Shown here: piece by piece, positions 55,253-63,065 of the stretch
Layout: each line of letters opens with the position of its first letter
Numbering within the stretch: position 1 is the first letter of the stretch
NCBI GenBank assembly: GCA_016716905.1
Contig: JADJUS010000022.1
Coordinates: 434,001 to 498,000, forward strand
Reading direction: 5' to 3'
DNA: 64,000 nt
Origin: Acidobacteriota bacterium
Lineage (GTDB): Bacteria; Acidobacteriota; Vicinamibacteria; Vicinamibacterales; SCN-69-37
Translations under genes and position numbers: made by a program
Notes under the pieces: model-generated
What the model was told of the DNA's origin: nothing
Database searches by the model: none
The model's input: only the letters and a program-made list of their open reading frames with translations

Positions 55253-55948
55253 ATGACCGGCACCCCCACGGGAGAGTACGCAGTCCGCGGCGACTACCAT
55301 CGCGAGCCTTCACCCGACTGGGAGTTCTACCCCACCTACCTCGCCAAGCTCACCTACGTGCGCAGCTACCTCGCGGCGTTGCCACGCGAAACTCGGGTGC
55401 TCGACGCGGGGTGTGGCGAAGGCGTGCTGGTTGAGGAGTTCCGGAACCGCCTCGCTATCGAGGGGATCGACCCGAACTACAGCTCGGAGTGCGTCACCCG
55501 AGGGTCGCTGCTCGCGCTGCCCTACCCCGACGCCTCGTTTGACCGCGCCACCTGCCTGGACGTGCTTGAACACCTGACCTTCGAAGATCAGCCGAAGGCG
55601 CTCGCGGAGCTGTTTCGGGTACTGCGCCCCGGCGGCGAATTACTCGTCTCGGTGCCGAACCTGGCGCACCTGCAGTCACGCGTTCACTTCCTGCTCCAGG
55701 GCCGGCTGATTCATACGGCGAGCCTCGAGAAACATCCCGGCGATCGGCCGATCGGCGAATACCTCGACCTGGCGCGGCGCACGGGCTTCCGCCTCGTCGA
55801 ACGGCGCGGCATCTTCCCGACGGTCCCGATTCTCACGCGCTGGATTCGCAAGTCACCCGCCCGGCTGCTGCCGTTGCACCGCGCGCTCACCCGGCTGCTG
55901 CCGATTCCGGGCTGGTGCTTCCTGAACCTGCTGCGCTTCACACGATGA
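55253..55948 (+). CDS. Class I SAM-dependent methyltransferase
   Basis: 231 residues from ATG 55253; an ATG at 55202 lies inside the palindromic element and is not preferred. SAM-binding motif I is VLDAGCGEGVLVEEF near residue 48, the acidic residue of motif II is in GIDPNYS, and motif III-like DRATCLDVLEHLTFED is near 101, followed by LRPGGELLVSVPN. This is the UbiE/COQ5-like fold common in glycan clusters. Acceptor unknown. It overlaps the next gene as ATGA. Confidence 0.88.
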   Translation: MTGTPTGEYAVRGDYHREPSPDWEFYPTYLAKLTYVRSYLAALPRETRVLDAGCGEGVLVEEFRNRLAIEGIDPNYSSECVTRGSLLALPYPDASFDRATCLDVLEHLTFEDQPKALAELFRVLRPGGELLVSVPNLAHLQSRVHFLLQGRLIHTASLEKHPGDRPIGEYLDLARRTGFRLVERRGIFPTVPILTRWIRKSPARLLPLHRALTRLLPIPGWCFLNLLRFTR

Positions 55949-57213
55949 CCGCCAGGTTCATTACCGGCGCCGCGCTGCTCGGACTGGTGCTGCGCCTGGG
56001 ATTTGGCCTGGTGTACTGGGTGGACAAGCCGCTGATGAAGGACGAGCAGGAGTACCTGCTGCTCGCCACACGCGTAGCCACCGGCCACGGCTTCACCTAC
56101 CCGGCATCCACCCACTCCAGCGGATTCTTCGAGCGGCCACCGGGGTTCGTGGTGTTCCTGAGCACCATCCTGGTGGCGACACAAGACCCGCTGGTCACCA
56201 CAAGTCCGCCGGCCAGTTTGGCCGACTTGCCGCCCACCTCGTCGCACATCCCGACGGCGGTCAAGGTGGCCCAGTGTGTGATGGGCACGCTCGTCATCGT
56301 GCTCGTGGCGGCACTGGCCGGCCGCGCCGGAGGTCCGCGCGCCGCGAAACTGGCCGCACTCGCGGCCGCCGTCTATCCGCCGATCGCCTGGGTGTGCGGC
56401 TACGTGCTCACCGAGCCGCTGTATTCCGCGCTCGCGCTCGCCACCGTCTGGGTGCTGCAACGGGCCGGTGACGTCACCGGCGGACGGCAACTCCGACTGG
56501 GCCTCGCCGCGGGCCTCATCGCCGGCGCGGCACTCCTCACCAAAGAGGCGATGCTCTTTTTCCTCCCGCTCGCCGCACTCTGGCTGCTGCTGCACAAACG
56601 TCGTCAACTGTGCGTGGCGTTTACGCTTGGCGTGGCCCTTCTGGTGCTGCCGTGGATCGGGCGCAACTACGTGGTCCACGGGCAGTTCATCCTCACTGCG
56701 GCCCACGGCGGCGTGACGTTGTGGACGGGCAACAACCCACTCGCACACGGCGAGGGCGACCTGGCCGCGAATCCCGACATGGGCCTGGCGCGCAAGGCGC
56801 TCGAAGACCGCCACCCTGGACTCAGCAACCAGGCGATGGACGACGTGTATTACAGCGAAGTGATGAAGTTCGTGAAGGAACAGCCGGGCAGATGGCTGCT
56901 GCTTGAAGTGAGGAAGTTCTTCTACACGTTTGTGCCGATCGGCCCGTCATACACGCTGCATTCCAACCGCTACTACATCGCGTCCCTCGTGTCGTACGGA
57001 CTGCTCGCGCCATTCGCGCTCGTCGGCTTGTGGGTGCTCCTGCGCCGGCCCGGCGTGTCGCCACTGTGGGCGCTCGGCCTGCTCGCGCTGTCGTCGGTGA
57101 TCGTATGCCTCGTGTTTTTCCCGCAGGAGCGATTCAGGATTCCGGTCATTGACCCGGCCGCAATCGTGGCGGCGGCCGTGGCCCTGGCGTCACGCCGCCC
57201 CTCGGCATCATGA
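55945..57213 (+). CDS. GT39/ArnT-like membrane glycosyltransferase
   Basis: 422 residues from ATG 55945 (ATGA overlap). About ten membrane helices. The first periplasmic loop contains KPLMKDEQEYLLLATRVATG, with the acidic DE pair that GT-C enzymes use in catalysis. FLPLAALWLLLHKRRQ and GLLAPFALVGLWVLLRR mark later helices. It is predicted to use a polyprenyl-phosphate sugar on the periplasmic side. Linked by 4-base overlap to another GT39-like gene. Confidence 0.83.
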   Translation: MTARFITGAALLGLVLRLGFGLVYWVDKPLMKDEQEYLLLATRVATGHGFTYPASTHSSGFFERPPGFVVFLSTILVATQDPLVTTSPPASLADLPPTSSHIPTAVKVAQCVMGTLVIVLVAALAGRAGGPRAAKLAALAAAVYPPIAWVCGYVLTEPLYSALALATVWVLQRAGDVTGGRQLRLGLAAGLIAGAALLTKEAMLFFLPLAALWLLLHKRRQLCVAFTLGVALLVLPWIGRNYVVHGQFILTAAHGGVTLWTGNNPLAHGEGDLAANPDMGLARKALEDRHPGLSNQAMDDVYYSEVMKFVKEQPGRWLLLEVRKFFYTFVPIGPSYTLHSNRYYIASLVSYGLLAPFALVGLWVLLRRPGVSPLWALGLLALSSVIVCLVFFPQERFRIPVIDPAAIVAAAVALASRRPSAS

Positions 57214-58643
57214 GGACGCCGATCGTCGACGCGCCGGCGTGGCGGCGGGCGGCACTCATCGTACCGGTCGCCTTCGCCGCCGCGCTGCTCGTGCACATCT
57301 ACGTGCTCCAGGGCTTCGCCAACTCGGGTGACGAATACGCGTACGTGTGGCAGGCGGAAGCGTTTGCCGAAGGGCGCGTCACCGCCGAGTCTCCGCAACC
57401 GGCGGAGGCCTTCAAGCAGAATCACCTCGGCGATGTGGGCGGGCGCCGCTTCAGCAAATACCCTCCGGGCTGGCCGTTGCTCCTGGCCGTCGGCGCACGT
57501 GCGGGATGGCCGGGTCTCGTCAATCCGTTGCTTGCCGCGCTCGCACTTGCCGGCATCTATCGACTGGCCTGTTCCTGGGTGGGCCCGCGCGCCGCGGCTT
57601 TCGGCGTGCTCGTGATCGGCCTCTCGCCGTTCTTCCTCCTCAACGCCGGGTCGTACCACAGCCACCCCGCGTGCCTCTTTGCGCTCACAGGACTCGCGCT
57701 GTCGCTCGCGTGGGCCGCAGAACGTCCGGGCGCCTGGCCGCTGCTCCTTGGGGGCGCCTGCTTCGGCCTGGCCGTCCTTGTGCGTCCGTACACGGCCCTC
57801 CTCATCGGCCTGCCGCTCATCGTCGGACTCGGTCGTCCCATCATCCGGAATGCGTGGGCCGCTGATCGCAGCGCTGTACCGCTGGGCGCGTGGTTCGCCC
57901 TCGGCGGCGTGCCGGCGCTGGCAGTGCTGCTCGGCGTCAACATGGCCGCGACGGGTTCCCCCTGGACGCTTGCGTGGAACCAGTTTGATTCCAGCGAAGC
58001 GCTGGGCTTTACCAGTTACGGCCATTCGCTCTTCCGCGGACTGAAGACGGCCGTGGTCCTGTGCGGCGAGGGCGTGGTCTACACCTCGTTCGTCGCAGTG
58101 CCGCTGCTACTCGCCTCTCGCGGCCAGGCCGTCGCGCATCGCCGGCTCCTGTGGCTGATGCTCCTCGCGCCCATTGTGGGTTACGTCTTCTGGTGGTCGC
58201 ACGGCGGCAACCGCTACGGCCCGCGCTTTTACTTCGAAGCCCTGCTACCCATGACCCTGCTGGTGGGCGCCGGCCTGGGCCACCTCGCGCGCACCCGGTA
58301 CGCCTGGGGCGTGCTCACCGCAACCACGATTGCCATCATCGCGTCGGGCGCGGTGCTGGGCCAGCGCGCTTACACCCAGGTCCTGGCGCGCCGCGACGTC
58401 TACCGCGTCGTCGAAGCCGCCAAGCTCGATCGCGCCATCGTGCTGCTCAAGACGGCCTCTGCCGACATGGTGCGGCTGGATCTCAACCGCAACCCGCCCA
58501 CCTTCCGGGATGCGCCGGTGTTATTCGGCATGGCGACCCCGGAGCTGGACCGTGAAGTGACGGTGGCGAACCCCGGCCGGCAGGTGTTCTACTACGAGTG
58601 GCGCGAGACCGGCGGCCAGTTGTCACCGGCGCCGAGACGATAA
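57210..58643 (+). CDS. GT39/ArnT-like membrane glycosyltransferase
   Basis: 477 residues, ATG overlapping the upstream stop. N-terminal helix VPVAFAAALLVHIYVLQGF is followed by the loop NSGDEYAYVWQAEAFAEG, with the DE motif of GT-C enzymes, then RRFSKYPPGWPLLLAVG, a pattern typical of the GT39/PMT-like group (YPPG). About ten helices follow, with a soluble C-terminal tail of about 90 residues (VLARRDVYRVVEAAKLDRAI). Donor probably a polyprenyl-phosphate sugar. Confidence 0.85.
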   Translation: MRTPIVDAPAWRRAALIVPVAFAAALLVHIYVLQGFANSGDEYAYVWQAEAFAEGRVTAESPQPAEAFKQNHLGDVGGRRFSKYPPGWPLLLAVGARAGWPGLVNPLLAALALAGIYRLACSWVGPRAAAFGVLVIGLSPFFLLNAGSYHSHPACLFALTGLALSLAWAAERPGAWPLLLGGACFGLAVLVRPYTALLIGLPLIVGLGRPIIRNAWAADRSAVPLGAWFALGGVPALAVLLGVNMAATGSPWTLAWNQFDSSEALGFTSYGHSLFRGLKTAVVLCGEGVVYTSFVAVPLLLASRGQAVAHRRLLWLMLLAPIVGYVFWWSHGGNRYGPRFYFEALLPMTLLVGAGLGHLARTRYAWGVLTATTIAIIASGAVLGQRAYTQVLARRDVYRVVEAAKLDRAIVLLKTASADMVRLDLNRNPPTFRDAPVLFGMATPELDREVTVANPGRQVFYYEWRETGGQLSPAPRR

Positions 58644-58647
58644 GCAC

Positions 58648-60123
58648 GTGAGAAAACCCCTTGGCGCGCTCACCCGCAACGTGGCGATCTACGGCGCCGG
58701 CGACGTCGCCGTCACCGTGGTCAGCATGGCCCTGCTGCCGTTGTACCTCAAGGTGCTTTCCCCGGCCGACAATGGCGCGCTGGGGCTGCTGGTCGTCACG
58801 GAGACGCTGGTCAAGATCGGATTCCGCTGGGGGCTTGACGGCGCGTTCATGCGCTTCTATCTCGATCGGGACGAGGGCCCGCCACGACAGAAACTCGCCA
58901 GCACGCTGCTGACGTTTCTGGGCGTTGCCTCCGGCGGGCTGCTCCTCCTGCTCTTACTGACGGCACCAGGGCTGGCGGGCCACCTCTTCGGTGACGCCGC
59001 GGACGAATACCTCACGGCGCTGCGACTGGTACTGGTCAACACCTTCCTGCTGACGTTCACGTTTGTGCCGTTTCACGTGATGCGGATGCGGAAGGAGGCC
59101 GTGACCTTCTCGGCCTTCACGTTCGGTCGCTCTGTCGCCACGCTTCTGCTTCGCTTTGGATTCGTGCTCTACGCCGGCTGGGGCATCACCGGCATGATGC
59201 TGGCCGACCTCATCGTGACGATCGTACTGTTGCCCCTGCTCTGGCCCTGGATCCGCGCGATGTGGCGGCCGGTCTTTTCTGCCAATGAACTGCGCCTCTG
59301 CCTTCGCTTCGGCCTGCCGCGGTTGCCGCACGGCCTGGCGCAACAGGCGCTTGATGCGGGCAACCTCTACCTGCTGGGCCGGTTCATTCCGCTCGACCGC
59401 CTCGGCGTCTACCAAATCGGCACCACAATCGGTCGCGCCATCAAACTGTTTCTCTCGGCGTTCGAAACGGGCTGGGCGCCGTTTTATTACGAGACGGCCA
59501 AACAACCCGATCCGCAGATGGTCTTCAGGAAAATCACCACCTACGGCATCGCCATGTTGTCGCTCCTCGTTGCGGGCACCACCGCCATTGCCACCGATCT
59601 TGTGAAGATCCTCACGCCCGCGGCCTACGACGATGCAGCGCTTGTGGTGCCGCTGATCGCGCTGGGCATCGCGTTTCAAGGCGTCTACCTGCTGACGTCC
59701 ATCGGGCTCAACCTCACCAGCCAGACGCGGTACTACCCGCTCTCCACGTTTGCGGCGGCGGTGGTCGGCCTCGGTAGTGGCTGGATCTTGATGCCGCGTT
59801 ACGGCGTGGTGGGCGCGGCCGTGGCGTTTGCGCTGTCATACGCCACACTGGGCGCCGTGGCCGGATTCTTCTCGCGCTGGCACTACCCCATGACCTACGA
59901 ACGCGGCCGCATCGCGCGCGTGGTGCTTGCTGGCGTCGTGGCCGCTGCGGCAGGAGTGGCGCTGCCCGATATGCCGCCACTGGCAGGACTCTTCGCACGG
60001 GGAACGACGACGGTAGTAGTCTTTGGCGTGTTGTTGTGGTCGGGGGGATTCCTTCGCGCCAGTGAGCGCGCGCTGCTGACCTCGGTGTGGCCGCTCGCGC
60101 GACGGAAGGCCCGTGCGTCGTAG
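58648..60123 (+). CDS. Wzx-like oligosaccharide flippase (MOP superfamily)
   Basis: 491 residues, GTG start 4 bases after the upstream stop. About fourteen membrane helices with the two-fold pattern of MOP/MATE exporters. The N-terminus (NVAIYGAGDVAVTVVSMALL) and GITGMMLADLIVTIVLL fit polysaccharide flippases. It would move undecaprenyl-linked oligosaccharide from cytoplasm to periplasm. Its presence supports an exported glycan made in the cytoplasm; a Wzy polymerase was not recognised among the neighbours, though one of the GT-C proteins could be misassigned. The 3' end overlaps the next GT39-like gene by 11 bases. Confidence 0.88.
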   Translation: MRKPLGALTRNVAIYGAGDVAVTVVSMALLPLYLKVLSPADNGALGLLVVTETLVKIGFRWGLDGAFMRFYLDRDEGPPRQKLASTLLTFLGVASGGLLLLLLLTAPGLAGHLFGDAADEYLTALRLVLVNTFLLTFTFVPFHVMRMRKEAVTFSAFTFGRSVATLLLRFGFVLYAGWGITGMMLADLIVTIVLLPLLWPWIRAMWRPVFSANELRLCLRFGLPRLPHGLAQQALDAGNLYLLGRFIPLDRLGVYQIGTTIGRAIKLFLSAFETGWAPFYYETAKQPDPQMVFRKITTYGIAMLSLLVAGTTAIATDLVKILTPAAYDDAALVVPLIALGIAFQGVYLLTSIGLNLTSQTRYYPLSTFAAAVVGLGSGWILMPRYGVVGAAVAFALSYATLGAVAGFFSRWHYPMTYERGRIARVVLAGVVAAAAGVALPDMPPLAGLFARGTTTVVVFGVLLWSGGFLRASERALLTSVWPLARRKARAS

Positions 60124-61831
60124 CCTGGCGCTCGCCCTCGTGGCCGTCGCTTGCGCCCTGGGACTCTGGCTGCGCCTGAGGGGACTGGGCTACGGCCTGC
60201 CGGCGGTCTACAACATGGACGAAGTGGCGATCATGAATCGCGCACTGGCGTTTGGCACCGGCAACCTCAACCCGCACAACTTCCTCTACCCGACGTTTTA
60301 CTTCTACGTGCTGTTCGCGTGGCAGGGCCTCACGTTTGCGGCCGGCTGGGTGATGGGCTGGTGGGATTCGCTGGCCGCTTTCCAGCGCGAGTTCTTCGTG
60401 GATCCCTCGCGCTTGTATTGGTCGGGTCGCCTGTTGTCTGCGCTCTGTGGCGTCGCCACGATCGCGGCAGTGGCGGCGCTCGTGGCCCGGCTGTTCGACA
60501 GAAGCGCGGCGGTCATCGCGGCGCTCATGATGGCCGTCATGCCCATCGCGGTGATGGATGCGCACTACGTGAAACACGATGTGCCGGTGACGCTGCTGAT
60601 CGTGCTCGTGCACGTGTGGCTGGCCCGCGTCGTGACGACCGACGGACGGGCGCGCTCCAGAGACGTCCTGGTCACAGGCGCACTGGCCGGGCTCGCGATG
60701 TCTACGCACTACTACGCGGTGTTTGTGGCACTGCCGGTGGCTGCGGCGCTGCTGAGCCAGCCCGGCGTAACGTGGGCAGACCGGTTGCGCGACGGCCTTC
60801 GAGCCGGTGCAGCCGCGACGGCGGTGTTCCTCGCCGCCTCGCCGTTCCTTCTGCCGGAGCTGCAGACCGCCTGGATCGACATCACCCAGAACCAGGCCAT
60901 CGTCATGGGCCGTGTCACCGAGTCCAGCAGCCTGTGGGCCGGTCTCGGGCGCTACCTCACCTTGCTGAAGGAGCACGGGACGCAACCATCGGCGTGGGCC
61001 GTGTCGCTCACAGGGTTGGTGTTTGCCTGGCAGCAGCCGCGGCGCGGTTTGCTGGTGACGCTGTTTCCACTCGTCTTTCTGCTCTTCATCGCGAACGCAG
61101 TGCCGGCGACCCGTTATCTGAATCCCATCCTCCCCTTCCTGGCGGTGGGCACGGGCGCGGCGCTGACGACGATTGCGAAGGCGTTCCCGTCCAGGCCGTG
61201 GGGCATCCTGTTCGTCGCGATCATCGGCCTCGGCCAGGTCATCCGGGGCCTGGAGCCCAGCATCACCGTGGGCTCGTTCTTCAGCCAGACAGACACACGC
61301 ACGCTGGCGCAGCGGTGGATTGAGACCGACATCCCCGCCGGCGCCTCGGTCCTGATTCAGCCCTACAGCGTGGCTCTGCGGCAGTCGCGCGAGGGTCTGA
61401 TTGAGGCGCTGCGGCACACCGTGGGGTCGGAAGACCGCGCCACGATCAAGTTCCAACAGCAACTGGCCCTGTCGCCCTACCCGGCGCCGGCCTACCGGAC
61501 GATTTATCTCGGTGACGGCGGCCTGGACAAGGACAAGATCTACATTTCTCCACGGGAATTCGACAGCGCCCCCACACTGGCGCCGCTCAAGGCGCTCGGG
61601 GTGCAGTACGTTGTTCTGAAGCGGTACAATGTTCCGGACGCGTCGCTGGCGTCGCTTGATCGAGCGCTGGCGAGCGGCGGACGTATCGTCGCCACGTTTT
61701 CCCCGTTCCGATCGGACGTCGATCAGGGACGGCTGGCGATGGTGCCGCCGTTCCTGCACAACACTGATGCCCGTCTGGATCCCGCACTCGAGCGGCCAGG
61801 TCCGGTCATCGAGATCTGGAAGATCGACTGA
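60113..61831 (+). CDS. GT39-like (DPM-dependent) membrane glycosyltransferase
   Basis: 572 residues, GTG start inside the flippase 3' end. N-terminal helix ALALVAVACALGLWLRLRG, then the loop GYGLPAVYNMDEVAIMNRAL with the DE motif. The sequence VMDAHYVKHDVPVTLLIVLV is typical of PMT/GT39-like proteins. About ten helices and a soluble C-terminal domain of about 150 residues (DTRTLAQRWIETDIPAGASV onward). It is the fourth GT-C-type protein in the cluster. A radical SAM gene begins 4 bases after its stop. Confidence 0.85.
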   Translation: MRRSLALALVAVACALGLWLRLRGLGYGLPAVYNMDEVAIMNRALAFGTGNLNPHNFLYPTFYFYVLFAWQGLTFAAGWVMGWWDSLAAFQREFFVDPSRLYWSGRLLSALCGVATIAAVAALVARLFDRSAAVIAALMMAVMPIAVMDAHYVKHDVPVTLLIVLVHVWLARVVTTDGRARSRDVLVTGALAGLAMSTHYYAVFVALPVAAALLSQPGVTWADRLRDGLRAGAAATAVFLAASPFLLPELQTAWIDITQNQAIVMGRVTESSSLWAGLGRYLTLLKEHGTQPSAWAVSLTGLVFAWQQPRRGLLVTLFPLVFLLFIANAVPATRYLNPILPFLAVGTGAALTTIAKAFPSRPWGILFVAIIGLGQVIRGLEPSITVGSFFSQTDTRTLAQRWIETDIPAGASVLIQPYSVALRQSREGLIEALRHTVGSEDRATIKFQQQLALSPYPAPAYRTIYLGDGGLDKDKIYISPREFDSAPTLAPLKALGVQYVVLKRYNVPDASLASLDRALASGGRIVATFSPFRSDVDQGRLAMVPPFLHNTDARLDPALERPGPVIEIWKID

Positions 61832-61835
61832 CCGC

Positions 61836-63065
61836 ATGAGCCTGAGCACACGTCTTCGCGAAGTGGTGGCCCGCCGTGCGCGCAGCGTACCGGCCCTGAC
61901 CAGCCTCTGGGCCAAGTACCGCCGCCAGAAGTACCGGAACCACATCGAGCGTTTCGAGCGCGAGAAAACCGGCGACGCCGGACGCCTGCCCATCGGCGTG
62001 GTCTACGAAGCGACGATGCGGTGCAACCTGACGTGTGAGTTCTGCTACGTGGGCGACTTGCTGAACCTGGAAGGCGAATGGCGGCAGGAGATGCCGATCG
62101 ATGTCCTGCAGCGCGCGTTCCCGCCGCAGGACGGCCTGCAGGTGAGCCTGACGGGCGGCGAGATCTTCATGCGCAAAGACATCCTGGATGTCATGGAGAT
62201 GTTCCGCGACAAGGGATACACGTGCGGCTATCTCACGACCAACGGCACGATCATCAATGACGAACGTGCCGAGGCGCTGGCGGAGCTGGCAGCGAAGGGA
62301 TTCCTGAAACACATCAGCGTGTCCATCGACGGCCCGGGCGAGGTGCATGACCTGGCGCGCGGTGTGAAGGGCACCTTTGAACGGACGTCGGCCGGACTCA
62401 CCCGCCTGCAGGCCGCGGCGAAGCGCAAGGGCGCACCGCTGCGCGTCAGCATCAACACCACAGTGACGCACGAAAGTCTGGACGTGCTCGATCAGATGGT
62501 GGATGTGGCCGAGTCGCTCGGCGTGGATGCCATCGGGTTGAACCACCTGATGTTCAGCACGCCTGACGAAGTGCAACAGACCATCCGCATGCTCGGCACG
62601 GACGACCCCAAGGTCATCTCCACGTTCGTGACCGACAACCCGGGCCTGGATGCGGCGCGCGTGCAGACACAGGTGGACGCGCTCGCAGCGAAATGCCGTG
62701 CCCGCGGCGTCCGCTTCGATATGCGGCCCAAGGTGCGCACGCCGATTCTGAAGGACTACTACACGCCCGGCACGCCACTCAGCGGCCGATGCCTCTACCC
62801 ATTCCTGTACGCGCGGGTATCATTCAGCGGCAAGGCCTACTTCTGCCCGTTCATCCGGCTCGAGGTGGGGGATTTGACGACGCAGTCGCTGGAAGAGGTG
62901 TGGACGGGCCCGCGATACATGGAACTGCGGAAGAAGCTGGTGGAAGAAAAACTGTTCCCGGTGTGTCGCCGGTGCTGCAAAGTGGAACTCGATGGCGCGC
63001 CGATGCTCAATGGCGTGCCGATGATGGACACGCAGGCACTGGTGGCTGAAGGGGTGGCGGAATGA
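61836..63065 (+). CDS. Radical SAM/SPASM protein
   Basis: 409 residues from ATG 61836. A basic N-terminus of about 50 residues precedes the barrel. Fe-S motif Cys63-x3-Cys67-x2-Cys70 (CNLTCEFC), then SLTGGEIFMRKDILDVMEMF and KHISVSIDGPGEVHD, close to the pattern of SPASM peptide-modifying and anaerobic maturase-like enzymes. C-terminal cysteines (GRCLYPFLYARV, YFCPFIRLE and VCRRCCKVELDG) fit a SPASM domain. Substrate unknown; no small precursor peptide gene was found beside it. ATGA overlap with the next radical SAM gene. Confidence 0.9.
   Translation: MSLSTRLREVVARRARSVPALTSLWAKYRRQKYRNHIERFEREKTGDAGRLPIGVVYEATMRCNLTCEFCYVGDLLNLEGEWRQEMPIDVLQRAFPPQDGLQVSLTGGEIFMRKDILDVMEMFRDKGYTCGYLTTNGTIINDERAEALAELAAKGFLKHISVSIDGPGEVHDLARGVKGTFERTSAGLTRLQAAAKRKGAPLRVSINTTVTHESLDVLDQMVDVAESLGVDAIGLNHLMFSTPDEVQQTIRMLGTDDPKVISTFVTDNPGLDAARVQTQVDALAAKCRARGVRFDMRPKVRTPILKDYYTPGTPLSGRCLYPFLYARVSFSGKAYFCPFIRLEVGDLTTQSLEEVWTGPRYMELRKKLVEEKLFPVCRRCCKVELDGAPMLNGVPMMDTQALVAEGVAE

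Noticed and set aside
59714..61993. 759-codon minus-strand open frame
   Set aside because: It is antisense to the flippase, GT39-like and radical SAM genes, which have clear families. Its product is Arg/His/Gln-rich low complexity typical of high-GC shadow frames.
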